Source of the DNA: Prinia subflava
Taxonomy: Eukaryota > Chordata > Aves > Passeriformes > Cisticolidae
Length of the DNA stretch: 64,000 bases
Direction of reading: 5' to 3'
Assembly (NCBI RefSeq): GCF_021018805.1
Contig: NC_086249.1
Span: 79,262,472-79,326,471, forward strand
Shown here: positions 48,901 to 62,500 of the stretch, piece by piece
How positions within the stretch are numbered: the stretch's first letter is position 1
How the letters are laid out: every line of letters starts with the position of its first letter
The notes under the pieces: model-generated
Told to the model about the DNA's origin: nothing
The model's input: the letters and a program-made list of their open reading frames with translations, nothing else
Databases searched by the model: none
Program-made: the position numbers and the translations under genes

Positions 48901-51900
48901 TTGTGTTTTGGTTTACTTATTTTTCAGATGTGGATTGTACTGAAAGATACAAGACCACATTGTACCTGCATCCAGTGATCCAGAGTACGGGCCAAGGGAT
49001 TAGTGTGAGCATGTTAGTATTTAAAATACTCTTCACAGTGGTTCCTTTTATTATTTGAAAGCTCAAAATTGTGACCTAAAAGGGTGGATTGTGCATTTTA
49101 AAATTCAAATTACAGTGGCCTGTTCATGTGACACTTGAACAGTGTCTTTGGACTTCAGACAAAATAGAGCTTGGATGATTAAAAGCAATGGTGTCTGTCC
49201 CAAAATACAGAGACTCTGGTTTGGGTTGGAAGCATGAAAGGCTAGAATTGTCATGAATAGGGAATATAAAAACTCATCCAAAATAAGTTCTCAAATTCTA
49301 GCTCAAGATCTACTGTGTATTAATTGCAGACACTAAACTAATTGGGTTAACTGAAGGAGAAGAGCAAGTGATAGAATAACGAATTGCAATTTTTCAGTTG
49401 TGTGAAGCATAACAAAGGGTTCATACCTGATCTGGCATAAGCTGTACTATGTCAGTCAGTACAGTCACAGGTAACTCCAAATGTGCAATCTTAGCCCAGA
49501 GCAAACAAAAGATAACACAGATTTAGGTTAACCAAAATAACAATGTGTCTTTGGGAGCCTTGTTCTCATAAACAACTAGCAGGAAACATTGAAATACTTT
49601 CATCTAGTTCAGCTGATATATGGAATCTTGTTAAACTCTAATAATTTCTGTCTGAATTTGACCATACAATTAAGCATTTCTGTTTGGAGATCTGTGCTAC
49701 ACTACAAAATTTTTTTGAATCATTGTAAGTAACAATTGATACTCAATGTATCTTTCATCTCTGAGATTACACTCTGTGATAAAATATCTAAGACTTCCAC
49801 TTTACAACTTTCAGACAGTTGATTATTCTGCTCCTCTATTCATTTCAGTTAATTCTTTTGAAACAACACCAATTTCTGACTGTAAAATTTTAATCTTTTC
49901 TAATAGCAAATTCAAACCAACCTTCTTTGGAAGTTACTTACATTTTTTGTCTTCTCTTTTAAGTGAAGTCAAATAGCCTAAAATATGAGCTTCTGGTCTC
50001 ATATTTTCAACAGAAAGATACGATATATAGTTTTTCCAAAAGAACTGAAATTTGCCTTTTAGAAAGTAGAACAACAGATCTGATTTTCTTTCTCTTGTAA
50101 TGTGATGTATTCCATCATTTTTCCTCACTAGCTGTCATCTCCTATTTTTGCAATTTTCAGCAAGATATTTTTTAATATTCAAAATTCATATGCTGATGTA
50201 TGCTTATTTTATGAATGAAATTATACCCTGAAGAAGGTAAATGCCTTTTAGAAGAGGAGCAATGAAGACAAAGATAAGGTCTCAATGGTGAAAGATTTGA
50301 TCTCTGAGTCAGTTATGATGATTTTATAGGCAATATCTGGGTAGATGACGGTAGGAGATATTCAGTCAGGATGAAGTCATGAAGAAAACTACAAGAAAAA
50401 GTACCCAGCATAAAAAGTAGGTTGAATAATGTTTAGCTACTCTGGATTACTGTAACAACTGTTGTCGTTGAATGTAGAGAGAGTCTAAGATGTCTGGCTT
50501 TGACAGTAGGATATTAGACTGATGAAATAGATATTGCTTTCTCTCTCTGAATCTCTCATATCTGAAAGAAAGGAAGTTCAAGGTATCTATGAAACCATTT
50601 ATGCATGAGTGTTTAAGGTCACTGAAAAGGAGGTTTGGTCTATTACAGCATGCTGCATCTATTACTGGAGCCTTTGCTGGTCTATAAGCTGTGGATGTAT
50701 TGATCTGGGGAAAATTCTACACTGGAAAAGCATATACAAAAACTGACTTAAAGCTTTCTGAATGTCAGGCTGCTCCTCTGTTAAGGAAGAACATCAGATT
50801 TACTCTAGGCGTGTGAATTCTAGTTTATGCTAGCTGATTGTAACTCACATAAATCTGTTCCAGTGGAAGGTACAAGTGATATACAACTAATCCTTGCTGT
50901 ATTTTCTTATTTTCATTATGACATCCACAAAGAAAACTTTGACAAGATAACTGTTAACACTGGCAAGATCAAGTTTTACAGCTTCTCCATAGCTCTGTAT
51001 AGTTTTGCTCCAGCATGGTTTATTTGGTCTCTAGGGTGGGACTGCATGTTACTCAGAGAAGTTTTTTTAAAAACCCCCAGAAGATACCCCTAGACTAGGG
51101 TGACAGGTTAACTGGGTTAAGCTTTGGCTCCTCATACCCTGCACGTATAGTCTTCTCCTCAGGCTTTTAAAGTCTAAGCAAACTGAAGCCATTAAACAGC
51201 ATCATTTCTCTTGAATGGGGTTTCAGCAGGGACCCAGTAGGAGGAAGGAGTTTAGAGAGCTTATTACCAGAACAGTAACTGTAAATGTTGTTCATGGCTT
51301 TTTTGCCTGCCACAATCGTCTTTTCATAAGGTTGAATGCAGGAAATGGGCTAGGCCAACTAAATACCATGCAGATTTTACCTACACATAACCTGTACCTA
51401 AACACTTAAGTATGTTAGACTCGCACATACTTGTAAAAGGGTGTTGAGAAAAGGTAAAAACAAGCAATATTGTGCTGAACTCAGTCCCTTACATATATGA
51501 GAAGACATTAAGGTCTTTTACCTTAATGTAAAAGGTAAAAAAGGTAAAAAAAGGTAAAACCTCTTTTACCATTTCCCTTTACAAAAACTAGCCTGTGATT
51601 CAGTGATGAGGTGAAAAAGTTGTGTGTTGGGATAGGGTTTAAATATTAAAAATGAGAAAAATAATTAATTTTCTCCTTTCCTGATCCTCATTACTGGAGG
51701 TTTTATTTTTTTGTTTAGTTTATGTGTGAGAATGACCCTTTTGAGAAATTTTTGGCCTGCGTGCTGACACAGGAGCTGTATCTCACAATCCACTCATAAT
51801 TTAATTTTCACATTTCACAGAGAGAGTTTTCATCCCCTTCTGCCTGCCAAGGCCAGCTTGTGGACTGAATTAAACAAAGGATTACTGCAGGTATTTCCTG

Positions 51901-54900
51901 TGTTTGCAATGGTTTCTATACCATAGGATCTGCAAGGAAAGTATTAAAAAAGCCAAAGTCAACCAAAAGTAACTCTTCAGCAGTTAAGCAAATGGGTACA
52001 AGATGTATGGATTTCCAGAAATAAGCACAAAACTGTAGGTGTGGTGAGCATTCACCAGGGACTTAACCAATAAAATGTCGATTTTTCTAGAAAAAGTAAA
52101 TTTCTCGCATAACCCATTGGCATATGGATAATGTGTAACAGGTGTGAGAGAAATGACATCATGTTTTCATACTGCCTGCTGGTGCCACCTAACACTCAGT
52201 ATATGAAGTTTTTAATTTGTCTGTGAAAGTTTTGTAAGCATCAACTAGAGCTGTTTACAGCTAATGAAATGGCCTATGCCCAAAGGTGTCATTCAGACAT
52301 ATGTTGTTATTCCAGGATTTTTTGGTGGAAAAGACTTGTTCTTTTACAATAATGAACAAATTAGTTATCACTCAGTTATGTTCACAGTTACCCATAAACT
52401 ACCTTAGAAACTAGAAAAATAGTGAAGAAAACTCTGCCCTGACTTGAATTCAACGTAAGTTTCTCTATGGCATTGTTGTCTTGTGGGGTCTCTGTGCTAT
52501 AGCTAAAACACAGTGTGAAAATCCAGCATCAATTTCATCCTCTCAAGAGTCCAGTGCTGTCAGAATTGAAGTATTTTAAGTGTCCTCTTCTCAGCACCTG
52601 TGGTTTCACTTTGGTGTTACCCCATCAGTTATAGAAGGTTTGATTGTAATTGGGAGGGTGAGGAAGAAGGAAGTTAAGAGCGTCTGGTTCTCAGTGCAGC
52701 TTTCCCAGTGTAGAGAAGGAATGATGGCCAAAAAGGGACTTGCAAAGGAAAATCTGATGAGAGAACTATGTGGGACTTTCCAGGCTGTAATGTGGATGTA
52801 AGTGTGGACACCACTGCCAGATGCAGAGGCCTGGATGTGATATTTTCTCATGACACTGTCACTCTGTTAGGTTTTTATTCCAAATTTCACATTTTTAGGT
52901 TATGTCGAGCATACAAACAAGTTTGAGTCCACTTCATACACACAGTAAAGACATTCCATTCCCAAATATAGTGCAATCTATCTTATTTGTTCAGGTGAAA
53001 ATTTAAAAGCAATCTGTAAAAAGGGCTCTCTCAAATGTGTTCTCTAGTGTCTATTACAGTCATTGAAAAACTACTCTAGTTTTCTTCTCAGTGAGAACAT
53101 TCATAGGATCCCTTTTTCTACCCAAAGATCACTTTTTTTCAGAAAACTTGCAAGAATTTAAGGTTCAACTTTTATCCATCTGTCAGAATTTGCTGAAAAT
53201 TGGTCAACGGCTTCAAAAGCTACACCATAAAACATGGACAGGCACAAACAGCAGTCATAGAAACAAAAAAGGACACATTTGTTTCTGGCACTCCTTATGG
53301 CTCTTTAAGAAATCTTTATTTACTATCTCTTAGTTGTGTTTTCCACATATAGTTCTGGTTCTTTACATAGATAAAATATTCTTAGATTGCAGACAGTTGG
53401 GGCTTTTTCTTTTTTTTTTTTTTTTTTCCTATCTGATACTAGACTGTGTCTCACTTAAAAGTAAAGCAAAGCAGTATATTGGATAACACCCACACTCCCT
53501 AAATACATAAAACTAGGTTGAAAAGTTCAGCCCAATTAATTCCTGAATTCTTTGACTGAGATTTGTTGAAGCTGGTCCAAGTTTTTAAATTCTTGACTAT
53601 CAGCACATGGAAATATCTTCTCAGGGGATTAGAGAGAGACCTTAAAACAAAAGCACATTCTGGAACGAGGCAGGAATATTTTGCTTTTTCAGGTCAGGCC
53701 AGACCAGCTGTATCTCATCTCTAACCTGAATATTTATAAGCTGTAGGAAAGCTGGCAATTTTGTACCTTCTTACAGATTATTGACAGTTCCCTGTCTTGC
53801 TGGTGAAACATTTTTACCTTTTTAAGGCTTCTGAAAGGGACTTTCCTACTGATTTAGCAATAGGGTGCTGTAGATCAATTTGGAAGTTACGAGATATTTA
53901 TTTTTTCCAATCTGAGTAAGCATATATTTTTACATCTCTGAACTAGTGACTGAGTGGTAGTATCACTAATGGGAATTAGTTTGTCTTTCTAGAGGTACAG
54001 ATCAGCAGTGGGAAATCAAAAATCAGATACCCTTGGGTCAGTGAAGAATCCTATGGCCATGCAATGCAAATTGCAGTTCTACTGCAATCTCACTCTGTCA
54101 GTGAAAGTCTTGCCCAACTCTGAACAGGTCAATTTTATGCAAGGAAGATGTATACCAGATGGAGTCTGCTGGTAGCTGCATAACAGACACGTCACTGAAT
54201 GGCTCCTCTCTTTGTTCAGGCAGATTGAAACTGGCATGAACTCCAGTTGTTTTAATAAATTTAAAAGAAATACAGGTGGTCACAACTAATCTGTACCAGG
54301 CAAGTGTTTCCAAGTGTTGTAGCAGTGCATAACTCAAGGAAGCAAGGCCTCTGTTCTGTTCATCCCATCCTTTAATTAGACTCCACCATCATCTTTCTGT
54401 ATTTAAAAGGTGATTTTTTTCTAACTCTATCTGATTTATTGCTTGGGTCAGCATTAGCTAGATTTCTGTGACCTCCAAGTTAGCAGCTTGGCTTGAGTGT
54501 GTCTTGTCTCTTGATGACCACAGAAGTGTGGTCACTGCAAAGCCAGCAGTGGCTTAGCTCCCTCTGACCCAAAAGTAGACACAACCAGCTTCTGCCACCC
54601 TTTCAGATCCCAGCTGGCCCTGAGGAAAGGCTTTCCCAATGAATTAGAGAATTTCTTACTCAAGAGCATCAGATCCTTCTGTGCTTTACAGGAGTGCATT
54701 TCTATTACCATGCCAGGTAGAGACGGGTTTGCCCAGTGAAATGATACAAAACAGGTACAGGGGCCCAGAAAACATGCTGTCCCATCAAATGAAACCCCTG
54801 TGTAGCTGTTAGGCTGGATCCTTTCAGATCTCACAGCTCGGTCTCCAGGCTGCTCTGCCACGGTCTCTGTAACAAGACACAAATCTGACATACCTTGCAG

Positions 54901-55049
54901 TCAGCGCCAATAGGATTTTTGCATTCCTCACAGGTGTTGGAATAAAGATTTTCGTAACATTTCACACAGTAGGGGCTGTCCTCCTTCAGGATGTACTTCT
55001 TACCAAACAGGGACTCTTTGCAGTAGTGGCAATCAAAGCGTTCGGTCAT
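42759..55049 (-). CDS. FHL2: FHL2 (four and a half LIM domains 2), complete, five coding exons, 279 aa
   Basis: FHL2 is a LIM-only adaptor of muscle and other cells. It shuttles between focal adhesions, sarcomeres and nucleus and acts as a cofactor for factors such as beta-catenin, androgen receptor and SRF partners. Exons 54894-55049, 48227-48401, 44450-44619, 43642-43828 and 42759-42910 join in frame (156+175+170+187+152 nt), giving 279 aa, the length of the human protein. The first exon encodes the half LIM (C7, C10, C28, C31), and each following exon carries roughly one LIM domain with its CxxC, HxxC and CxxC zinc ligands. The C-terminus is ILCPECGKDI. All ligands inspected are intact. 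Only 21 nt of 5' UTR are in the start exon, so upstream non-coding exons exist; they were not located. Confidence 0.98.
43642..43828 (-). CDS. FHL2: FHL2 coding exon 4
   Basis: Acceptor CTAAAACAG|GCT and donor AGTG|GTAGGT; 187 nt. It encodes AITTGGVTYREQPWHKECF through KKCAGCTNPIS. Confidence 0.96.
44450..44619 (-). CDS. FHL2: FHL2 coding exon 3
   Basis: Acceptor GTTACAG|GT and donor AAGAAG|GTAGTG; 170 nt. It encodes TRKMEYKGNSWHETCFIC through AMQCVQCKK. Confidence 0.96.
45065..45235 (-). mobile_element. Short CR1 3' fragment in FHL2 intron
   Basis: CAGAGAATGATTTGGGCTGG, CACCTTAAAGATTATCTAGT and CAACCTGGCTTTGAACACTG, then CCAGGGATGGGGCATGC, are recognisable antisense CR1 3' segments, quite diverged. 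Confidence 0.8.
46828..47530 (-). mobile_element. CR1 3' fragment in FHL2 intron
   Basis: It starts with ATAGAAGCATAGACTCATAG (antisense tail), followed by AACCTTTAAAGATCATCTAG, then CACCTCCCTGGGTAACCTGT and GGCTGAACAATTCCAACTC. The minus-strand translation keeps the CR1 ORF2 segment QLKCCNQLWEPQHKKNMELL. The tail and the end of ORF2 are both present. Confidence 0.93.
48227..48401 (-). CDS. FHL2: FHL2 coding exon 2 (LIM1/LIM2 boundary)
   Basis: Acceptor TTTCTGCAG|GAT and donor CCAG|GTTAGG; 175 nt. It encodes DLSYKDRHWHETCFHCFQC through KTIMP with the LIM zinc ligands intact. Confidence 0.96.
51513..51570. repeat. (GGTAAAA)n repeat with inverted copies
   Basis: CTTTTACCTT, then three AAGGTAAAA units, then CCTCTTTTACC. 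The forward and inverted copies could fold into a hairpin. Confidence 0.75.
53410..53427. repeat. Poly-T run
   Basis: 18 consecutive T, within an FHL2 intron. Confidence 0.85.
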
Positions 55050-55070
55050 GGTGTCTGGGGTCCAGCTACC
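54894..55070 (-). CDS. FHL2: FHL2 start exon (half LIM domain)
   Basis: Acceptor TTTGTGGCAG|GG before 55070, 21 nt of 5' UTR, then ATG at 55049. The 52 codons run from MTERFDCHYCKESLFGKK to NPIGADCK. The donor is AAG|GTATGT. The frame stays open upstream to a Met at 55247, but the acceptor and protein homology show that stretch is intronic. Confidence 0.96.
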
Positions 55071-56496
55071 CTGCCACAAAGACAGCAACAGGCACGTGTC
55101 AGACTGAGCTACACTTGACCCAATCCCCCAGGAAAGGTTTATCAATTCTTGTTTATCACATTGCAAGTCAGTTTTAATCCAACTTTCAACCAAATAAATG
55201 AACACAATAGGCAGAAACTGGGCTATAAATTTTTCAGTGCAGCCCATCTAAATTAGCCATCTCTTGGTCCATCTTTGGCCAGACCCAGTGTTGGAGATGA
55301 GAGGGAGGAGAAAACCCTCCCTCTATAGAATTCTTGTGGGATTTGTAAATGAAATTTGACCTATAGGACTGCAACAAGAAGGTCTTTCTCTAGGAGATGG
55401 AGGGAGTCAAGTCCATTAAGAGGATGAACCAGCTAATTTTCAGAAGCTCCTGCATAAGGGAAGGTTTACATTGCTAGTAGACCTCAGTCATGCACAGCCT
55501 ATCAGACACCACAGTATGTGCTTCTGCACCTTCCTTCTCTGCATTCTCAGTAAGCCAGAGTCTGGCAAGCATTCCCCCCCAGGCAGACACCAACCCTCCC
55601 TCTCTGCTCATGCATTGCACTACGGGCACAGGAGGTGTAGGGTCAGTGACTGTGTGTCTGATTCTCCTCTCATGCAACTGGAGGAGTCATCCAATAGCTG
55701 TATTGTGTTGGGACACACATGGGAGTTGGCTCCCAGGTGTCCTGGCTCCAGCAAATGTCAAACAATGATTATGTAAGGGAAAAAACAAGCAGAAGAAATT
55801 GTATACAATGTTTCAGCTTGTCTGAATTAGGGACAATTGATGTTTGTTCCTCAGGTTTTGTTACATCTTTATCATTTTCTGGATGCACACCCAAGCGAAG
55901 ATGACACAAATGCCTTTGATGAACATTTATTATTGCCTGGATAATTTATTTGAGTTTCATTACAGTCATCACCTTCTTTCTTAACCTGAGGCTTGCAGCA
56001 TGTGTTACACCTGAAACCTGTTTGGAGATTACAGCTGGAGCAGGGCATAGCTCCCTGCTTAGGAAAGGGAATTTCCCAAGCAGAAGGTATGTGCCACCTG
56101 GACTGCATGATCTTCACTGCCTGCCAGGCTGCATCTCCTCTTCAAGCCACATCTGATCTGTAAATCCTTAAATGTTTTGAGTACTAACTGCTTAATTGGC
56201 TACCTCTGTCTTTCATGCACAAGTGACATTTACAGCAGCTGCAGTCCTTTCACCAACTTCAGCTCTCAGTTTTAAACAAAATGTTACTTGCTTAGTGTTC
56301 TTGGCACAGGTTGCTGATTTCTGGAGTTTGTCCTCTCCGTCTGGCAGTGGGAGCTGCCCAAAAGGCATTCTGAAATCCTGAGTTCTCCTACAGGATTTCA
56401 GTTTTTTATTATTATCTTTCATTCTTTCTGGCTGAGATGTGATTAAGGTTTTAGGGCTGTTTGAATGGACAAACTTTATTTTGATGACTAGAAAGC

Positions 56497-56520
56497 TTTT
56501 TTTTTTTTTTTTTTTTTTTT
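56497..56520. repeat. Poly-T run (24 bases)
   Basis: An uninterrupted T homopolymer. Confidence 0.9.
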
Positions 56521-59500
56521 AATGGTCAATCCATTGTTGAGTTTTGTGGTGACTAGCACAGGCTGAAGGGTGAGTGCTTTTACATGTGTGAAGTAGGTAA
56601 GTGATGTCTCAGCTGCTGGAAAGTCTTATGAATTCCAAGTGACTACCGAAGAAGAGAGACAAACTAGCAAACCCCAAAATGTGCTTAGAGGAAGCACAAA
56701 TGCTGGCAGCTGGTTATCTGTGCTTCTGACAGCCCAGGATCAGCAGTGCAACTGCTTTGGCCTTAAAGATGCTCTAGGAACCAATTAACTTATCCCAGAG
56801 AGAAACTGGGAGTATGTAGGGTGCCCTTTGTCCCTAAGGAGTAGAGAGGGTTATAGGACTGATAAGATATGCTGGAGAGAGAAGTGCAATGACTACCCAA
56901 AGCTGCCCCTAGCCCATTTCGAACAGCAGCAGCTAGCAGTGGAAGAATAAGTCAGGAGAACAGGGACAATACAATGGGACATTTCCTTAACAAAAAGACA
57001 TTTCCTTAACAATTGCTTCCAGCAAGTTAAGTCTTCTCTTTAACTACACCTACAGTCTTTACGAGAACATTTAAAAGATGATCACGGATTTTCCTCTCTG
57101 TTTAGAGCCTGTTTGCACTCCTAACCTACATAATAGATTTGGACTTTTTCTGGGCAAGAACTAGTGAGGACCTTATTTCCTTCTGGAGTAATCTCAGCAA
57201 AATGAATGGAGTAAGACCAATGTACACTGAGTTATATGTGTAGACATATGACTAAGTCTGAGAGGAGTAATAACTTTTGTTCAAATAATCTGCATTTAGG
57301 GCAGAAATGTGTACTTTTTAACAGACTATACTAGGTATTTTTTTCCAAATTATAGGATTTTCTTGCCCATTTAATGTGCATTATTGCTAAGTTAAAATAT
57401 AAGCAGAAACCACTTATGAACTTGCGTTTGTCACCCTTCTTCAGAATTACTTCTTTCTAGCCCTGATTTAAAAGTAGATGTGTGACATGGAAGAGTGAAA
57501 AATTCTCTGCAGTCATGATGTGTAAAAGCAAAATCTATAGAGCATGATTCCTTTACAGGTTTATACCACCATTTTATCCAAAGCTGCTAAATGTAAAATT
57601 CAGAACTGTATTGTGACTGGAAAAAGGACTGTTCCCTTAGAGTGGACATTCCTGTCTCTTGAGTGCTGTATTGTCTTCTGGGTGCATTTCACAGGAGTAG
57701 AGGCAAGCCTTATGTAATATATGTATTTCATAATTTATATAATAATGTAATAATTTAACAATTCAAAATAATCCAGAAATTATTTTATAGTTGCTGCCAC
57801 TGTTTCAGAAAATACCTGGGCACTGTCCTCCTATCCTGAAAGGGATCTTCTTTTGTTAGAGGTGCTCTAAGATTGTCCCAGGGAATTGGTTCCCTCACCC
57901 TGAACAGGGAGAGGCAGTCCTCATTTCTACATCTCAAACAGATTTAGGTATAAACTCTGCTCTATGAAGACACTGCAGGGGCAGCTCTGGATGAGATTTG
58001 AGGAATAACTCTAGAGATCTGGGAAACTGAAAGAAAAGGTCGGCATTTTGGCTTTAGTTATGTGAACCTTTTATTGAATCTGGGACCAACTGTGGACCCA
58101 GTATCTCTTAAAGTTAGGAATTCAGGTTCATTCAGTGAACTGGAATTAAGGGTGAACCATCCCAAAAATTCAGGCTGTTTAAATCCAGGTCTTGGACTGG
58201 ATCTCATTATCTACTATGTGGTATTTTGAACATATTGTACAGGGTTTTTTCTGCTCTAGAGAGAATTAAATGTGAGGTAATAATGGGTCCTATCTACTAA
58301 ATACTAGAAGGAATTTTAAACAAATAATTTCACTGTTGTCTTACAATCAAGAGATGTAAGACCATGCTGAGCAATATTTTTGCCTGTCACTTTGTACATG
58401 TGGCCCCTTACTTTGCCAGTCCATTAATTTCTGTTATATAAAATCCTCTCATGTTTAGCTTAGTGAAGGCTTTATGTACTCTTTTGGACTTCAAGGGAAA
58501 AAAAAAAACAAAACAGGAGATTTGCACATCTGTGGATGGACACAAATTGCAATTCAACCTCTCTGTCATTGATCTATTTCTTTCTCTTGTGTTTGATACC
58601 TGTTGACCATAAAGCCGTGTGGGACAGAGGCTCATCATTATTACACCTCTTTGTGGTAAAAGGTCTTTGGATTTTATCACTTTAGTCATTCTATACTTAT
58701 GTTTTTTCAGATTGCTCCCAACATAATCATGACAGAGGAATTGATTTTTTTCTGCCATTCAGTGTTCCTCCAACAGCATCAGACATAACAAGTACCTCTC
58801 TGAAAGGGAAAGAGCTTTCTGTTGCATGCCCAAAAAAGAAGCTACAGCTTATGCCAAATGTTACTACTACCCACACTGTGTCTCACAGGAAGTAAGAATT
58901 GGCAGGAAAATTACCAAAAAGTTAGTAGACTGACTCAAAATCTATGCTTCTTTCCTCTTCTTTCCCTGTTGGCTCAGTCTCATTTTACTGGCAGCAATTC
59001 CTAAAGTTTTCATATTACTGTATAAATATTAGGGCTCATCATGTAATTTAGAAATTATCCACTGTTAACCCATCCCATGACACTCATGATTGACTGCTGA
59101 AAAAGCAGACCTTGCCTGCTTCTTCAGCTATGTCTGCAAGCCTAATAAATGCTGTTTTGTCCATCTCTTATTTCAACTCTTCTTAGTGGATGTCAAGCAC
59201 TGAGAGGTGCAGATGCACACGCACAAGAGAGAGAAAGAGGCCAAGGGAAACCATCTAAAACATGTAGGCGTTGTTTAGTTTGTTCAGTGAAGTTCTGATC
59301 TCTTGTTGTGACATCATCTGGGGACACAGAATTAAGCCCCTGTAGATGCCAAAGGGGGACTTGCTGTTGGCTTAGGTCAGTAGTGCTGGGGCTCTCTCTA
59401 CCTGTGCCCCTGGGTCAGTATGTTGTGTTAGCCACCTGCACAGGAAGGAAAAAGTCTGCCTTCAAGATATACAGACATTTCTCCCACCTGACTATTTTTC

Positions 59501-62500
59501 CAGAAGAACAATACACATGGAGAATTTTCTATCTGTTTATTTCTCTTCCCCTGAGGAAGGAAGATTTGTATCTGGCAACTCCAGTGACATGAGCCATGCA
59601 GGTCTAGAGCATTTGGAAACAATTTATGTTAATGCTCCAAAGGCTAAAATGAAAAAATTTATTTGCAACCATGAAATGGCAGTTCAAATTATTCTGGTCT
59701 TTCTGGCAGAGGTGATTTTTTCCTGTAACTTAGCTGCTCTTACCACATTCATTATCCATCTTTTGTTGCAGCAACAGGAAAACACTCTTGGAAGACCTAA
59801 GCATCTTTCCAAACCAGATCATAAGGCCATGCAAGGGGAAAAGAGGGAAACCTAATTTTATTTGTTTTTAATTTACATTAAAAAAATAAGAAATGACCAT
59901 TTTCTTGTAGTACTGATGAGAGGTGGGGGATGGTGGAAAGTTATGTATGGTCAGAATTCACCTGAACCCCATGGTGGGAGATTTAGCTGATGTAGAAGTA
60001 CACCATGGATACCCAAAGCACCCCTGTGTGTTTAGATTTATGAACACATGTTAAGGGCTGGTGGCCTTTTTTGTTTGGCTGTCCAGGTGTATCTTACCCT
60101 CTTCTCTGAGTGCCCACAAACACTGTCACGATGGAGCAAAGGGAGCCTGAGTGCTTGGAGGTGTTGCTGGCCACAGGACAAGTGTTGATGCTTTGGGTTG
60201 CTCAGGGCTGTGACCCTTCAGCAGCAGCTCCTGGCCATGGGGAGCCAAGGCACCTGATGCACAAAGGCAGGGCTCCCTCCAGGAGCCACAGAAGGACATT
60301 TGCTGCCTTACACCAAAGGTGGCCAATGCAAAGGCTAACCAGGCTGCCAGGGACAAGGGGTCTGGGGTTTATTCTTAGCTTGTAAATGAGACAGGGGTGC
60401 TTAGGCAGATGTGGCTGCACTCATTGTCTTTTAATCTTTTAAACTGAGAAGAAAGCAGAAGCCTTTTTCTTTTGCTGCTGCTATGAAAGAGCAATCCTGA
60501 AGTAAGCACAACAAAAAGAGTTTGGCACCCTGTCTTCAAGAAAACAAGACCCTTATGATGTATCATTTCTCTCCCAGAACAGCCCTGTTAACAAACCCAC
60601 TGCTTCACCAGTGTCCACATCAAGGTCGGGGTATTAAAAGTACTCAGTTACACAGGTGTTCATTGCTGTTTCTTAAGCTCAGAGTAGATATTCGCAGATA
60701 TCCTAGAAGCTCTTAATCAAAAGTCAGGAAAATTTGGTTTAATATTTGAAAATAATTGTAATAATAACAAGGAGCAATAAAAAATTGACCCCAAGTAAAA
60801 TATCCCAGTCATGCCTTTCGATGTTGAATTTTAAAAGCTATTTAAAGAAAAAAAAATCATTTTTAATAAAGTTACCTTACAATATTCTTCAAAATTATAT
60901 TTGGATTTTTGCAAGCACTCACCTTCCTTGGAAATAGCTGACTTATTTTGCGTATAGTATAACATTCTGATCCCTTTTTTAGAGGGTTTTTTTTTAATCT
61001 CTTTAGAGAAGTTTTCTGACCAGACAGACTGCATTAACATATGCAGATAACCAAAATATACCCAGGTTCTGTCTGGATTGTACAGTCAGTCTATCACGAA
61101 CAGGAAAGTGGATAGTGTGTTGGTTAAGACTGTATTCCTTAGCAGAACATAAATAATAATTAAAAAAAAAAAATAGAAAACGTTTCTTGTGTGGCAAGGT
61201 TCCTCATGCATCTGGCTAAAGTAATCCCAGCTATAGCAGTGGAGAAGGAAGACTCCACTTGTGGTTTCTGTGTGGTTTATTGTGTTTGGCAGTCAATAAA
61301 GGTCTGCTCCAGTCTAGAGCCACTCCAGCAGTGGTGGAGCAAGAACCAGTGGTAATATCTACAAATGCCACAGAAGAGCTGAGCACTGACACTTTGAAAG
61401 TGTACCCCTCAGAGTTTGCTCTATGGTGATCTCAGGCTGATATTGAAATGACTGGAGGGTCTGTGGTCTTACCCATATTCCTGCACACAGTTCAGTTGCA
61501 AAAGAAGCGTATTGAAATAACATGTAGCATGATTTAAATCTGCCACAGCAAGGAGGAGCACAGTTCAAGTGGAAAGGCTTGCTTTTTCTTTTGTTTTAAA
61601 GCCTTTTTAAATTGCTGTCCTCCTTCTTTCTCTTGCAAGATAAGCAAATGCTTCCTCAAAGGAAAGGTCAAGTACTTGATCCTGCTTAGGCATAAAAATT
61701 TATGTTTCTAACAAAAGCATTTAGGCAGATAACAGAAAATGATAGAGGAGAAAAATAGTATAAGATTAATAAATCTTATTATTATTTCTGGCACTATCCT
61801 GCAAAAGTAGTGTATAAGCTAAATGTCTGCAGACACTAAACTCCAACAAAGGTTTGTTTTCCAGAGGATTGCTTTCTCTTATTGACAGGAACACTACTAA
61901 TCTCAGAGAAATTAGGCTTTAAGATAAAAATACCCAGAAATGCCATGTGCTACCACGCAGTCATGTTTCCTAATTTTTCTGTATTTTTGAAATCCTGCAT
62001 ACTACTACTCAGGACACAAAACCAGAACAGTGTCCCAAACAGCCTGCGTTTCCTTCTTTAAGGAAAGGATAGAAAAAAGTTGTGATGATTCTGTGGAAGA
62101 AGAATGCTTTATTATTTGTTCTGGCCTCTAGCAGCACAGCTCTGGCTCTGTTTACTGGGGTAAGACCACAAAGCCCCCTTGTGTCTCAGACAATTGGTAC
62201 ACCTGGTTTGGGGATCAGCCAGTGCAGTCTTACAGCTGCCCTATGAAACTGCTGTGGCAGTGAATGCCTCAGGGCAGGGAGGTATCCAAACTTCCCTGCT
62301 CAGCTGCCATGCCTGTGGCCTTCCAAAACATGACAAAGAAGGCTACGTAAACCTGGGGGCGCCCCTTCAGCTGGGCACATCTCAGCAAACCAGAGTGACT
62401 GCACCTGCGTGAAACCAGCTGGGCCCAGTTTTGGGGGATTTGCCACTGGAGACTGGACACAGCAAAGAAAACATCTACTAAAAGTTGAGCCAAAGTACTT

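Larger units (their letters stand above)
48402..54893 (-). other. FHL2 intron 1 of the coding part
   Basis: 6.5-kb intron, AT-rich, with a GGTAAAA-type repeat and inverted repeat near 51513-51570 and a poly-T run at 53410-53427. No gene or transposon was recognised. Confidence 0.7.

Noticed and set aside
54831..55247. FHL2 start at the upstream Met (55247)
   Set aside because: A good splice acceptor lies at 55071 and the family protein begins at MTERFDC, so the upstream open stretch is intron.
55471..56422. Cluster of small ORFs on both strands upstream of FHL2
   Set aside because: All are under about 101 codons and overlap on both strands. There is no splice or homology support; they look like chance ORFs in less AT-rich sequence.
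60110..60420. Overlapping plus- and minus-strand ORFs of 72-91 codons
   Set aside because: Locally higher GC explains open frames on both strands; no recognised domain or promoter.
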